Shown: piece by piece, positions 1 to 10,645 of the stretch
How the letters are laid out: every line of letters begins with the position of its first letter
Numbering within the stretch: the first letter of the stretch is position 1
Assembly: GCA_003427395.1 (NCBI GenBank)
Contig: BFEA01000036.1
Coordinates: 2,954,439-3,006,801 of the forward strand
From: Chara braunii
Lineage: Eukaryota > Streptophyta > Charophyceae > Charales > Characeae
Length of the DNA stretch: 52,363 nt
Reading direction: 5' to 3'
The notes under the pieces: model-generated
Database searches by the model: none
Told to the model about the DNA's origin: nothing
Seen by the model: the letters and a program-made list of their open reading frames with translations, nothing else
Made by a program: the position numbers and the translations under genes

Positions 1-102
1 GTGCAGGGCTAGATGACTTACCCTTAGGAATACCGACAATTTGTCAGAGTACGACACCAGTTGCTTTCAGGTAGGTATTGTCAAGGTCAACTGCTAACAT
101 AG

Positions 103-693
103 TCAACAGATACCTGAAGCGTAAGCGAGTGTAAACCGTAGGGACAGTCTTCCTCTTCCCCAGAAGAGCTCCTTTCCCTCTCTTTTTAACAAAAATACCG
201 TTGTATCCCTCCTCTTCGTAATACCGACAAAGCTATTCGACAACTTTAATAATAGAGGAATGTGGAAGTGTCGTAACATCTTTTTCACGTCAAAGCAAGC
301 AGCAATCGCTTCTTCTCCAGGAAATACTTTCGTATTAAAATACTCCAGCCTCAAAATCATATCATTGGGGCACCTTAGATTAAAGTTGGAGTCAACAGGA
401 AGAGTCCAAATCAATTTATTAACAACTTTGGATATGCTTATGCTGACACATACCAAGGGATCAAAGGAGGAGGGGCAGAGTGGTCTCCACTTAGCAACGT
501 CCTTGTGTTCGGGAATAAAATAGGTGTTACCCAGATAACCCTGTGAATTAAAACTGACCATCTTCTCCACACCTAATAGACCATACTCCTTCGTTATATT
601 TGCGATAACTTCAAACTCTGAACATTCGGTGTATTGAAAACTTGGATTGTTAGTAAACAACATATTCATGCCCCTCTGGAAACTACCTGACAA
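103..693 (-). pseudogene. Reverse transcriptase N-terminal half (PLE copy A)
   Basis: A 196-residue open frame carries the start of a Penelope-like RT. The fingers motif IPEHKDVAKWRPLCPS (about residues 61-76) matches the K-x-R-P pattern before RT motif A. Motif A appears as AACFDVKKM (about residues 132-140), with its catalytic Asp preserved. The block aligns by eye with RT copies B (plus strand, 6.96-8.17 kb) and D (minus, 28.4-30.1 kb): both have a lysine-rich HKD..K.R motif followed about 60-70 residues later by a FDxK motif. The frame closes soon after motif A, and downstream RT motifs would be to the left of the window. Non-functional as it stands. Confidence 0.7.
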
Positions 694-788
694 CAGGCAA
701 AAGTATCACCGATATTATGATCGATTGGAAACAAAACCAATCCCTTCAACCGTTGTTTAACTTTTAGAACTTCGACGAGCCCTTCCAA

Positions 789-1313
789 CTAAATAATGTC
801 ATTATATCCTATACTATAGTTGAAACAAGAAAGTAAATCCCTATTTGAAATTGAAAAGGTGCACTTACCCACCCGAATATTGTTCAATCCTTCGATAATA
901 CCATTTCTTAACAGCTTAAGATTACGACAAAAGGCGGGGTACAAAATATTCTTATTGTTTCTCACTTGTCTTGGAATCCAGTGTTCTTCACTGAATCTGA
1001 ACGCCACATGTTCTCCTCGTCTCGGGAGTTCGGACTCTTGACAGGTGCGCTCAAATGACAATTGTTTCGCGACACTACGAAAATTATGTAAAAGATCTCC
1101 AACAGACTTATTTCTTGTCGATACGACCATTAATTTCCTACATATAATATGTTGCAGGGAAGAACGAATGGAGGACGATTTGATAGCTGCTAAACACACA
1201 TCCCGAATCCGTTTCTTCGAAAGTCCTGAGTCAAAAAAAATTCTTATCACTACTCTAATCCTAAGATTTGCAGAAAACTTATTTCTGACAACACGAGCTA
1301 TTTTCGCTCTCAA
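789..1313 (-). pseudogene. Linker between endonuclease and RT (PLE copy A)
   Basis: This 174-residue frame lies between the GIY-YIG and RT blocks on the same strand. It is basic in its first half. Its second half has LSFERTCQESELPRRGEHVA followed by a hydrophobic run ending NGIIEGLNNI. A related linker is present in copy B (about 5714-6028). EN-first Penelope-like elements are described as having a short linker with a CxC motif; I see one cysteine (ERTC) here but not a clear CxC, so either that motif has decayed or this family differs. No enzymatic motif is visible. Confidence 0.45.
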
Positions 1314-1602
1314 GGTCGATCGGCTCTCTTTCTTCGAAAAAACATCTCACGTGGTTGTAGAACTGAAGAAGTCCATCAAACGACTCCTGATACATCCTCT
1401 TACACTTAGAAGGTGACGTAAACAACTCAGTAAGCTCCCCTTTAAGCTTCTCAAATCATTAGCAATATCGTGAAATTTTAACAAAACGCAGATTAACCCC
1501 CTTCACGAGTTTAGCCCTATAATGTTTGAATAATTCGGTACCACCCTCTGTCTTAACAAATGATGAGCCATAGCACCTACGCAACAATTTCCACCTATCA
1601 AT

Positions 1603-2309
1603 TTAAACATTCCCAACAATAATGTAACACTTCACAGATACGCCCCTGATATGCTTACGAAAACACTTGTCCAAGATTTCAGGAAGGCTAGAAGAAGTGA
1701 AGCCAACGAAAGATTCAAACATAAATGGAGCATTACACGAAGGAGTAGAGTTCGAACACTCAGGAGTGCTAACCCCCTTCCTCTGGCTCCTACGTTCCCT
1801 TTTCCCCGGTCGGTGTTTCCGATATTCTCTACATCTCCCGTGAGTAGTGAAAGAATTCAGAAAATGACTAAATAGTCTGATGAAATAACTTTCAGAGCGA
1901 AGGACTTTCTCATTAGTCGAACACGAAATATAGGGATCGCCACGTATCCTCCAATCTGACAGTGCCTTAACCACTTGTACAGTCTATGATTCCTTACATT
2001 CGAGTTCAACGGGGCGGTCACTCTATCAACATGTTCCTTCCACCTATAGCGGATCGGTGTACTGGAACACCCGATATACACGTATTTACACCACTGAGAC
2101 AGCAACGCATAAATTAGGGGGCCAGGGCACGAGGTAAAGTCATAACCATCATAAGAAAGATGACGAAGAAATGGAATAAATTTACTCCACCAAGGAATCA
2201 TCCCAAGGAGAATAAACCAAACAACAACTGGTCGGAATACATTATCAATCTTACCATTCTTCAACAAGCCTAAACAAGGCTTTATGCCGACGTGCATCCC
2301 TACATGCAA
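1603..2309 (-). pseudogene. GIY-YIG endonuclease domain (PLE copy A), one frameshift
   Basis: The minus-strand frame 2309-1857 has the GIY-YIG core: LIYALLSQ as the first strand, then KYVYIGCSSTPIRYRWKEHV with the YIG, the helix Arg and the His. It continues with RLYKWLRHCQIGGYVAIPIF. A frameshift near 1860-1970 moves the rest into the frame ending at 1603, where SESYFIRLFSHFLNS supplies the conserved Glu and the LN of the family, followed by a basic stretch. In this family the nuclease nicks target DNA to prime reverse transcription. It lies upstream of the RT, the permuted order. A homing endonuclease was considered but the RT context argues against it. Confidence 0.75.
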
Positions 2310-2388
2310 GAACTAAATCAAAGAGATCACCAGCGCTTAGTAACAAACCTTAGCATCCACCGGAGTCTTCTTCTTCCTCCTCTTCGCT

Positions 2389-3003
2389 TCACTCAGCAAG
2401 ATCCTTCGAATTCTCGGAATCCTGGATATCGAGGACATCATCATCCCCTAAAATCCGCTTGCTCTCTCGTTTCCCGTAGACTCGTTCCATATAGATGTCT
2501 GCAATCTCCTCCGCTGACGACTTGATAGTGATATAGGTCAGTCGTTCGTCATCGCAAAGTTTCTCGATCTCCCGCTTTTTCATCTTGGAGAGTTCTCCGT
2601 AGACTCTTTTCCGAAAGCTCTCCCGATACTCGTCGGGAAGTTTCTCAAATTCCACACGTGCACGCTGTCGTGCCTCTCCGAACTGTTTCGGGCTTGCTGC
2701 CTTATTCAACCTGATCCTAAGATTGGAAGGTGAGCCACTTTTCCATGAAATCCGCTTCCTCTTCACACTAGACGGAGTATAAAAAGTTGCAACACTAACC
2801 CGCTTGATCCTTTCTTTGAGAGCTTCAACCTCTCTTTCAGCCAAACCCTTATCGTCGCGAAGTCTGCGGTAGGCTTTGAGCAGCTTCACATAATCGCCTG
2901 TCGTGGGAGTTTCTCTGCATTGATTCCGCATCGCAGTCGTCGCAACAACCCCAGCTGTAGTATTCATAACATTCTTCATCAGCGTCTTAACTTGTTTCTT
3001 CAA
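2389..3003 (-). CDS. N-terminal charged/coiled-coil region of PLE copy A
   Basis: A 204-residue open frame starts MKKQVKTLMKNVMNTT. It contains a likely coiled coil (KLLKAYRRLRDDKGLAEREV, about residues 40-60), a basic middle part, and an acidic tail. A motif near the end, LCDDERLTYITIKSSAEEIA, matches copy B's CIDEGITYTTIQ (about 4536-4564), which shows the two copies belong to one subfamily. No known catalytic domain is recognised. By position it is the N-terminal part of the retroelement protein, ahead of the endonuclease. A frame change separates it from the endonuclease. Confidence 0.5.
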   Translation of the reverse strand: MKKQVKTLMKNVMNTTAGVVATTAMRNQCRETPTTGDYVKLLKAYRRLRDDKGLAEREVEALKERIKRVSVATFYTPSSVKRKRISWKSGSPSNLRIRLNKAASPKQFGEARQRARVEFEKLPDEYRESFRKRVYGELSKMKKREIEKLCDDERLTYITIKSSAEEIADIYMERVYGKRESKRILGDDDVLDIQDSENSKDLAE

Positions 3004-3045
3004 ACAAATAACATCTTTGAAGCGAAGTATTCGAGATATTATTCA

Positions 3046-3157
3046 TCGGCTGTAGTATTTGTAACATTCTTCATCAGTTGTAGTATTCGTAACATTCTTC
3101 ATCAGCTGTAGTATTCATAATATTCTTCATCAGCTATAGTATTCGTAACATTCTTCA
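3046..3157. repeat. 28-bp minisatellite, four copies
   Basis: Four consecutive degenerate copies of a 28-bp unit, each resembling CAGCTGTAGTATTCGTAAC followed by ATTCTTCAT. One more isolated copy lies at about 2951-2978, inside the N-terminal coding region of copy A. The array therefore appears to have grown out of the start of the PLE reading frame. Confidence 0.8.
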
Positions 3158-4120
3158 TCAGCGTCTTAACTGGCAAAATTACTCGTTGATCAAGAAAGAA
3201 TGAAAGTACAATTTGAAGATGCTCTTAGTGCGAAGCGACGACTTGAGAAGTTGGAGCAGTAGTGAACATCGGTCAAAGTGAGCAAACAAGTGTATGACAC
3301 ATGTTTCATTCACAAGAGCAGCATACATAGAGCACAATGCACACCACATAAGTAGACAGAGATATAACCGAGCGCACGCACGTTAAATTGAAATCATGAA
3401 AAACACCGACGCGACCAGGCGAATGGACCCTACACCATGTTTCAGCTGGTCGCTTGTCCGGCTGCGTCAGGGGTTAGTCTCGTACCTAGCGCGGGATGAG
3501 AAAAAAATACTAACATGAGTCTTATATAAGTTTACGCTGCCTCAATCTCAAACAAACCGGTCGGACTAACTCATTCCAATGAACTACTCGAGGTAACTGA
3601 AAACAACAGACCCCAATAGACTAAAGTATCTAGACCTACATAGAGAATAGAACCAGTGATCTAAGAAAAGTCTGTAAGGATCGAAAAAAAATGTCAACAC
3701 AAACTCGACAGAGACTCAATAAAGGTACAGGAGAAGTTAGGTACTGGGTTCGAAACTAAAATAGTCAACAAAAGGAGGAAATAAGTCAAAACAATACCAG
3801 AAGGGAGGTAAAGAGTTCGAGTCCGGGGAGTCTAAAAAGGAAACCAGATAAGATAGAGAAGAAAGGAGTTCGAATCCAGCAAATAGGAGTAGATAAAACA
3901 AGACATATAGAGATAAAACAAGACATATAGAGAAAAAAAAAAGGAAAAAGCAGGTTATAGCAGGAAGCAACAGATAGAGGATAAGAAAAAAAACAGCAGA
4001 GAAGTGTCCACCAATACAAGGCCAGAGATGGTGATTGTGAGGGAGGCCAGAGATTAGGTAAGGGTTGAACCGGAAGCATGGAGGTAGGAGGCAATACAAC
4101 CTGGTTTCAAACGAGGATGT
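3158..4120. other. Spacer between the head-to-head PLE copies A and B
   Basis: No convincing coding content. An 8-bp perfect hairpin (GCGACCAG at 3411-3418 with CTGGTCGC at 3446-3453) is visible. A TATA-like sequence (CTTATATAAG, about 3518-3527) is oriented toward copy B. The remainder is purine-rich on the plus strand. By position this is the shared 5' flank of the two divergent elements and could hold the internal promoter, but this is inference. Confidence 0.35.
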
Positions 4121-4567
4121 ATGGCGTTATTGATTCTAACTGCCCATGCTACTGTTCAACCGCGGCAGACCTCGGTCAAGGCCACCGCTGTACGAGTGGA
4201 CTTCAGAGAACTTAAGGACATGCACGAGAAGGAAGACGATCATCTCACAGAAATGCGATTGCGGGAGTTGAAGGGAAGGCGGGTGGCTGAGCAAGAACTT
4301 GAGCTGGCGAAGGAAAAGATAGCAACTTGAAGATTGAAGGTCGAGAAAGTCCAACATACCCCTCATTCCAACATGCGTACAAGAATGGAAGAGGCTGGCA
4401 AAACCGGAACCGACAAGACGAAGAAGAAGACTCACGTCGAACCAGTAGTAGGACTGAATGACCAAGATAACTTTATCAAGGAAACGAGGAAGAGTTTGCC
4501 AAAAACTAAAGATGAATTGATGACGATTTGTATTGATGAGGGTATAACATACACCACCATACAATAA
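4121..4567 (+). pseudogene. N-terminal charged region of PLE copy B
   Basis: Two adjoining in-phase stretches (4121-4330 and 4334-4567), separated by a stop, encode a charged, helix-forming region with ELKDMHEKEDDHLTEMRLRE, then a Lys-rich segment. The tail CIDEGITYTTIQ corresponds to the N-terminal block of copy A. No domain of known function is seen. It lies directly upstream of the endonuclease remnant. Confidence 0.45.
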
Positions 4568-4919
4568 ACCACTAGCAACATCGTATTCAAGCGGGTCTTA
4601 CAGGCCTTTCCTCCGATAAGGGTTGATTTGGTCGTCGAGTTTCAGAGGATCCGTGTGATCATGGTTAGGGCAACGGTAAGAATGTCGGGGGAGACTCTAG
4701 CACGCGACTACATTTTGGGTTGTTGCACAACACTGCTATAGACAAATATCTTATTCCACACCTTTGTTGCGGTGTAGGGAATTATACTCTTTGTTGCAGG
4801 TAGTGATGATTGCTTTGATAATTGTATTCCGTGGATTTCTCAATTTATTGGATAGATTTCTGACACATGGCGACATGGGATTGATGGTAACAAAGAACCT
4901 TTAGCGTATCTATTAGTTT

Positions 4920-5260
4920 CCCCTGGTGTAGACACGTATACATTGGGAGCACAGGAAAGGATCTTCGCTCACGATGAAATGAACATGTATGTAGCGCTAG
5001 TAACGAGAATCTGATTTTGAAAGGCTCGTGTAATGAGAAGTTGTATTGTTGGTTGCAGCGGTGTGGTGTTGGGTACTATGTCGCGATTCCTATATGTTTT
5101 TGTTCCTATGAGGATTTGTTATCAGTCGAGCATTTCTTCATCCGATACTTCGACTCGATTTTAAATATATGGGATAGACCTAGCAAGGCTAGACATAAGC
5201 TGGTTGGAAAGAGGGAATGTAGACGAAGGTTCGTACGTATTTTTTTAGTTCCCACAACAT
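4920..5260 (+). pseudogene. GIY-YIG endonuclease remnant (PLE copy B)
   Basis: The first part of the domain is degraded; a candidate first strand (VDTYTLGAQE) is followed by stops. From about 5017 the C-terminal half is clear: KLYCWLQRCGVGYYVAIPIC matches copy A's RLYKWLRHCQIGGYVAIPI, and LLSVEHFFIRYFDSILN holds the conserved Glu and the terminal LN. A basic tail ending GKRECRRR follows. The nuclease cannot be functional in this copy because its GIY-YIG half is broken. Confidence 0.6.
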
Positions 5261-5264
5261 CTTC

Positions 5265-5430
5265 TTCTTCTTCTTCCTCTTCTTATTTTCCTTCTTTCTC
5301 CACTTCTTTCTCTTTTTCTTCTTCGGTTTTTTCTTCTTCTCCTCTTTCTTATTCTTTTTCTCTTCCTCTTCTTCGTGTACAACGGCCTCAATCAAATCCT
5401 TCTAAGTCTTCTTCCTCGTCTCTTGTGGCT
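5265..5430 (+). repeat. (TCT)n-rich pyrimidine tract
   Basis: A long run of TCT/TTC triplets gives poly-Ser/Phe in one frame and a Lys/Glu run on the other strand. It sits between the endonuclease and the linker of copy B and is best read as a microsatellite expansion inside the element, not as a protein domain. Confidence 0.8.
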
Positions 5431-5713
5431 TCTCATTCCTCTATTGGATTTGTCTTCATAAATTTGATTCGTATTCTAAATGATGCATGAGATCGCCAAA
5501 TTCAGTAGTTCTCTGTTGTATGCAGAGGGGGTTTGATTATGGAAGACAACTGAAAGTTGGTCAAATGTTGTTTTGGAGGTTCAATTATCTCGGATATCTC
5601 CTGTTCGGACGTGATTTTCTTCGACTATCTAAAGGATGGTTGGTTGGCGGGTTGATGGTTACTTTTAGCTCGGTTGTACCTTTCTTTTATAGATCGTTGT
5701 CGTTTAAGCAACC

Positions 5714-6028
5714 TTGGCTCGTTTGCTTAGTGCACCTTCTTCTCGGAAGGAACTGTGCCGTTGGGAGTTAAATCAACTGATACACTCTTTCTTCGTTGTT
5801 AGATCGTTCCAGGAAAAGATAACGCGCTTCGAGTTGCACTTGATTTTGTCGAAATTCATCTCTACTCGCTTCGGCCAACTTGTTTGGAAAAGGCTGACCA
5901 TTCGAATCACGTATGATGAGTTTCTTTGTAAGGTGGAAATACGAAAACTATGTGATGAACTGATTCACAACCTTGACATTGTAGAGGCATGCAAATCGTT
6001 GCTTATCCGTCAGATGCGTGTTGTGTAG
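5714..6028 (+). pseudogene. Linker between endonuclease and RT (PLE copy B)
   Basis: This is the equivalent of the 1313-789 linker in copy A: a frame of about 100 residues with KITRFELHLILSKFISTRFG and a basic helix-rich C-terminus. It ends 38 bases before the nested MITE at 6066. The preceding frame (5487-5771) probably belongs to the same linker in another phase. No catalytic motif is seen. Confidence 0.4.
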
Positions 6029-6065
6029 CGGAAGAAATCCGAAGAATCGTACAGTGGGCGATTTT

Positions 6066-6453
6066 TTGCGTTGCCACTTGTACGCACCCTCGTTCTAGTA
6101 CGGATTCGTACTCTTATACTCGTACGCTACTCGTATGCTAGGGGCCCCGTACGAGTTTTTTTTTTTTTTTTTTTTTTAATCCGCCAGTGTTTTTATTTTT
6201 TTTCTCAAATTCTAATAAGAATCTGAAGATGATTCTCAGCCAAATGTTGCTTGTTTTGTGCTGTTGCATCGTATATTTTTTTTTCCAGAATTTTTCTATG
6301 ACTTTGTTTTTTTTTTTTGTTTTTTTTTGCTTTTTCGTACGGGGGCGTACAAGACGTAATGGTTTCCATACAGGTTCCCGTACAGATCATGTACAGATAT
6401 TACCTGTACGTTTTGTACGGAAAGTTTCCGTACATGTACTCTATGCAATGTAG
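6066..6453. mobile_element. hAT-like MITE, GTAC-rich type, copy 1
   Basis: A 388-bp element bounded by TTGCGTTGCC at the left and GCAATGTAG at the right, giving short terminal inverted repeats of the form (C/T)TRCRTTG. It is flanked by a perfect 8-bp target duplication, GCGATTTT (6058-6065 and 6454-6461). Both ends are packed with GTACG words. The centre holds the family core near 6225-6252 (TCAGCCAAATGTTGCTTG). Eight-bp duplications are typical of hAT transposons. It is inserted in PLE copy B between linker and RT. No coding capacity. Confidence 0.85.
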
Positions 6454-6959
6454 GCGATTTTTTTTACAATTTTCATGTTGTGGAAAAAACTACTGATCCT
6501 GTTTGTTCTTGCTCTTTTGTGTACTCCTCTCTACCTCGCATTAATGACCATGTTTTTTTCCAACTCAGTGAGGAGGAATCCTTTCCCTCATGGATGTGTA
6601 ACTCTAAGAAAATCCTTAGACCTTCTTCGGTTAACTCTATACGCTTTCTCCGTAAACAGATCATATAGTCCTTTCAAGCCTTACCCCAGGTGAAATTTCC
6701 CTCTCATAATTCACTACTTTCCAACTCCTCGTTGTTTAAATATCACTCCATTCTCTCCTCCTCTTATTCTTTTCGTGAATATGTGGATGATGAACTCTAG
6801 TATCACCTATCTCGGTTTAACGGTTTAGTCAGATGTCATGTTGATCAGAACCGTGGTGACTCATTTGTCTGTTGTCCAATCGTATACCATCAAGGTATGG
6901 GCAAACTGTTTTTTGACAACCCCTCTTTCTCTTTACTAGATAATGACTGATCTTGGATT

Positions 6960-8170
6960 GTCTCCCGGTGCTAAGAAAGATATAAACAAGGAGGGTTTGG
7001 ATGTTTCGATAAATGGAATGGTCAAGGCAACTTGGGTAATGCCTATTGTCTTCCCAAGTATAAAGATGTTCAGCAATTGAGGCGAATTTGTCCATCTTTT
7101 GCTGCAGGAGATGTAATGTGTGGTCGAAGGATCACTTATGCAATCAATGAATTGTTGTGGCGTCTCCCCAAATGTTTCCACTTTAACCTATGATACACTA
7201 TACACTTTGTTCCCCGAGATCTCTTCTATTAATTCTCTTCTCCGTAAGAACGACTCTTTGATTGGTGCTTCCTTTGATGTTAAAGAAATATTTTTCAATC
7301 TCCCCTACGATTCTATCTTAAAAGTGTATCGACGGGTGACCGATTATTGGGGAGGCGAAGGATACTGCGGTGTTCTTGTAAGGCGACATGGTAAGGTTGT
7401 TCATCTATCGAAGGTATGTCGCGAAGATGGTTGGTTACTAATTAAGTTTGATGCCATCTATCGCTCTGTGTTCTATGAACTGCCACACACTTTATGTCGT
7501 TGTCACCGGTCGTATACTCCATCAGAAGGTTGACATCCCTATGGGAAAATCACCAGTCAAACTCTCGCCTGTTTGCTTTGCGCCTTTACAAAATTTTGTT
7601 TTCTTGCCTCTCTTGGCTCGGATCGTAAGTTGGTCTCCGGATTCCGTATTGTGGATGATGTCTCTATCTTTGTGAGATACTCTAATTTTGTCTCCAAAGC
7701 AGTGGCACGGGGAATAATAGATCGTTTTTGCAGTTGCTACGACCCCAATCTAACTCTTGAGCAGACCAATGTGAACGATTGTTGGGACTTCATTCGTTGT
7801 GTGGTGAAGGTGTTTCATCATCCCAGTCGCATTACCTGCTTTACAACACATAAGAATCAACGAACAATTATGGAACGTGGCTTGGTCTTGAAATCTCTGC
7901 AGGACTTCTCTTCTTATTCCGGCCGTCAACAAAATATGACAGTTATCACTTCTTTTCTGCACCGTGTGAGAACCTTCAATTCTGTTATGAGCACGGAGAT
8001 TGCTTTCTTTCTGTCTCTCAAACACGAACTCTTGCTGAGAAATACCCTGATTACTATTTTGACTCCGCTTTGACTATTTTTTTCGATGAAATTTTCAGGG
8101 TGCTGGAACCATTGGCTCTGTGTTCTCGCGAATTGGGATAGATGGTTGAAGAGGTAGGTTGCATGCAAGA
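6960..8170 (+). pseudogene. Reverse transcriptase (PLE copy B), catalytic residues retained
   Basis: Frames 7120-7533 and 7573-8073 hold most of the domain. Motif A reads GASFDVKEIF with its Asp. A motif-B-like HQKVDIPMGKSPVKL lies near 7524-7565 in another frame. Motif C is FRIVDDVSIFV with the two Asp codons at 7654-7659. A thumb-like region follows with a Phe- and Leu-rich C-terminus. Earlier, KDVQQLRRICPS (about 7065-7100) matches copy A's KDVAKWRPLCPS. Frameshifts between the blocks and stops upstream make it a pseudogene, but both catalytic motifs are unaltered, unlike copy D. Confidence 0.7.
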
Positions 8171-8875
8171 GTTATATGACACACGGATTCGATGTTAGGA
8201 TCCTTTTGATTGACTTTCATTAGTTCGACTTTTTTGTGTTCCGCCGGCGAAGGTATGACACAATATGAAGGGAATCACGGTAGTATTCACAATGGTTTGT
8301 ACTGTGGACCTTTCCGATTGAGGGTATCCTTTGGTATCCTTTCCAGACGCACAATTTTTTGGGAGACTAGCTTTGCTCTCGGACCTCGATCTTGGACCTT
8401 GATAGTATAAACTGTGATTTTTTCACGAAATGGGTGACGTTTAGATACTCGGTAGGACATATTCGTCTCGTAGCGGGCTTCTAAACTTTTCTACAACTCT
8501 GTTGTTTGCGGGACTCGTTTCGACTGAACGGTTCACACTTTCAGTCCAAAATATATATGTCATTCAGTGTTTCATACTTGCGACGACGATCAAGATCCTT
8601 GAGGACGGCTGGTTGGCGGGCCAGCCGAAACTAGTCGGGTCCCTGTCGTTGGGCTTATTCAATTTGTTATTATCTTTCGTATTAAGTCACGTTCATGATT
8701 TTTTTCTACTTGCGTATTGTCCTCTTCGTCATCAATTTTATGTCACCTTATCCCTACATATTCCTCATCATTTTTCTGACACTCCTTTGTCTGTCCTGTT
8801 TCTTTGTTTCGGTCTGTCCCATCTTGATGATTACTAACGAAGTTGTGGTTCACACACAACCTTAGCTTACAGGTT
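8171..8875. other. Unassigned sequence downstream of PLE copy B
   Basis: Short open stretches only (for example 8502-8837 on the plus strand, hydrophobic, no recognisable domain). This could be degraded PLE 3' sequence or an unrelated remnant. I see no gene. Confidence 0.4.
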
Positions 8876-9257
8876 GTGCCTGTGGGTCTTTTCCAACCTA
8901 ACAACTTTCCTGACATTTTCATGCATTATGGAGGCCAATATGTTTGGCGTACTTCTGTATTATGACTCTTGCAGCTTTCAAAAAGCAAGGAGGATCTTTC
9001 CTTTTGCGCCAAGTGGAATCCCTCCCCTCTAAATTTCCTTTGGCGCCATCGTCAATGATTAACAGTGTGCCTGTGGGTCTTTTCCAACCTAACAACTTTC
9101 CTGACATTTTCATGCATTATGGAGGCCAATATGTTTGGCGTACTTCTGTATTATGACTCTTGCAGCTTTCAAAAAGCAAGGAGGATCTTTCCTTTTGCGC
9201 CAAGTGGAATCCCTCCCCTCTAAATTTCCTTTGGCGCCATCGTCAATGATTAACAGT
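8876..9257. repeat. Perfect tandem duplication of a 191-bp unit
   Basis: The sequence beginning GTGCCTGTGGGTCTTTTCC at 8876 starts again at 9067, and the two 191-bp units appear identical by eye. There is no N at the junction. Identity of both copies points to a very recent duplication or an assembly overlap. No known element or gene is recognised in the unit. Confidence 0.9.
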
Positions 9258-10645
9258 GTGTCGTTCAAAAAGGAAAAAACACAAGTCCTTGTCCTTTATG
9301 TTCGCATCTCCTCAACCTTTAAGTCATGATGATCCTGCAGATCAAGCAAGGAGCAAGGTCCGACACACACTTACGAAGAGTTGCTAACCGATTATCTTCG
9401 TTATCTACGGCCATGATCTCCCCTAGTCCATGCAAGTGAGACCTTGCTCCAGGTTGTCATCCACACCCCTACCTCCTTCCTTTTCTAATTTGAACCCCGA
9501 CTGCTTTCTAAGGCTACATGAAATTGCACGGTTTGCATCTTTTTTTTTTTTTTTTTTACCCTCCAAAACTTTTCCCATACACTAGCTTTGGGCTCTTCAT
9601 CGCGAGTTTCAGAGGCCAGAAATGCAACAAAGACCGCCCCGATCAAATTTATCAAGGGCAACCCTACACCATCCCGAACCCTAGAGAATGTGGTATAGAC
9701 CGTATACATATAGGTTCTATTCTCACTTGGGACTACAGCCTGAAACGTAGTGGTGGTTTAAGGGCGGCGACCTTGAGATATCATCATTGAGCTGACCTAC
9801 CCATCTAATTCAGAATTATCTTATTTTGTTCAGCTGACCACATCTGGGATCGAACCTTGGTTTGCATTTCAACAATGGGGTAACTACGAGGCACCTTGTT
9901 CTATATTTCAATAAACTAAGTGGGGTAACTCCACGACAGTCACAAAAACAGTTTGAAAATACACTTCAGACATTCTCCTAAACACAACACACCCCCACGT
10001 GACCCTACTGTACCGAAAACCTTTTTTTTTTTTAACATGGCTTGAGGGGAGTTGCCTGAAACCCTCTTTAACTCTTTCCCTCAGTACTTGACTACCATGC
10101 AACCAAAAAATCCCTACAACGGTCTATTTGCTCAGTTAATCTCATAGGGACCAGGGCAATCAATGCTGGCAAGTAGACACTCAATTTCAATGTTAAGACT
10201 TTTGATGTGTAATGGGACGCTGCATCTGGTTTCCAGCAGTTGAGGCTCCCCACCAATAGATTGGCGCAACAAGGAAGCTCGCTAGGAGGAGTGTTCTTAT
10301 CACCTCTCCTAGCGGTGGGACTGGTTAATTAAAAAAAAAAAAAAAAAAAAAAGATATTTTTATGCCTTTTGCCTGAAGTGCATTTTCCAACTCAAACCCA
10401 GACTCCGCAGTAGTTTTCTCTTCAACAATTAGTGGGTGTACTGATATAGAGAGGAGGGTTGAGAAAATTCAGTGGAAGATGAATCTGAGAAGCGAATATA
10501 GTTTAGCAAAAACAAAGCACATTTTTTTTGTGGTTGATTGGTACACCCATGCATGAACTGTTGTTGAAAAATAGACCAGAGTTTGAATCCTGAGGTAGGA
10601 CGCATATGACTGAAACATACAAACTATGCGAGACTAGGCGGGAGA
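9258..10645. other. Unassigned sequence with one tRNA-like B-box
   Basis: No gene is supported. On the minus strand GGTTCGATCCCAGATG (about 9848-9863) resembles a pol III B-box, but I could not find a matching A-box or a tRNA fold, so a tRNA-derived SINE remnant is only a possibility. Homopolymer runs occur at about 9541-9557, 10021-10034 and 10330-10352. Confidence 0.35.

Larger units (their letters stand above)
1..3003 (-). mobile_element. Penelope-like retroelement copy A, endonuclease-first order, cut by the window edge
   Basis: Read on the minus strand, four blocks follow in order: a charged N-terminal region (3003-2389), a GIY-YIG endonuclease (2309-1603), a linker (1313-789) and a reverse transcriptase (693 to the window start). 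Canonical Penelope elements put GIY-YIG after the RT; here it comes before, as in the Naiad/Chlamys clade. The blocks lie in different frames separated by stops, so this is a decayed copy. The RT C-terminal half, including motif C, lies beyond the window. It faces copy B head to head about 1.1 kb away; inverted partial copies are typical of Penelope-like insertions. Confidence 0.7.
4121..8170 (+). mobile_element. Penelope-like retroelement copy B, endonuclease-first order, with nested MITE
   Basis: On the plus strand the blocks are an N-terminal charged region (4121-4567), GIY-YIG remnants (about 4920-5250), a Ser-rich tract from a (TCT)n expansion (5265-5430), a linker (5487-6028), a nested MITE (6066-6453) and an RT (about 6960-8170). 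The order is the same as in copies A and C and the sequence is closest to copy A. Many stops and frameshifts break it, yet the RT catalytic core is still readable. The PLE part ends at about 8.17 kb; no poly(A) or clear 3' boundary is visible. Confidence 0.7.

Noticed and set aside
3046-3157. Regular 28-bp repeat as a CRISPR array
   Set aside because: Units are directly adjacent with no spacers and the context is eukaryotic; it is a minisatellite.
6066-6453. MULE (Mutator-like) origin for the GTAC-type MITEs
   Set aside because: The duplication is 8 bp when all three copies are compared; an apparent 10-bp match at copy 1 alone is extended by chance.
9848-9863. tRNA gene or SINE from a B-box-like GGTTCGATCCC on the minus strand
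   Set aside because: No A-box at the right distance and no cloverleaf could be folded by eye.
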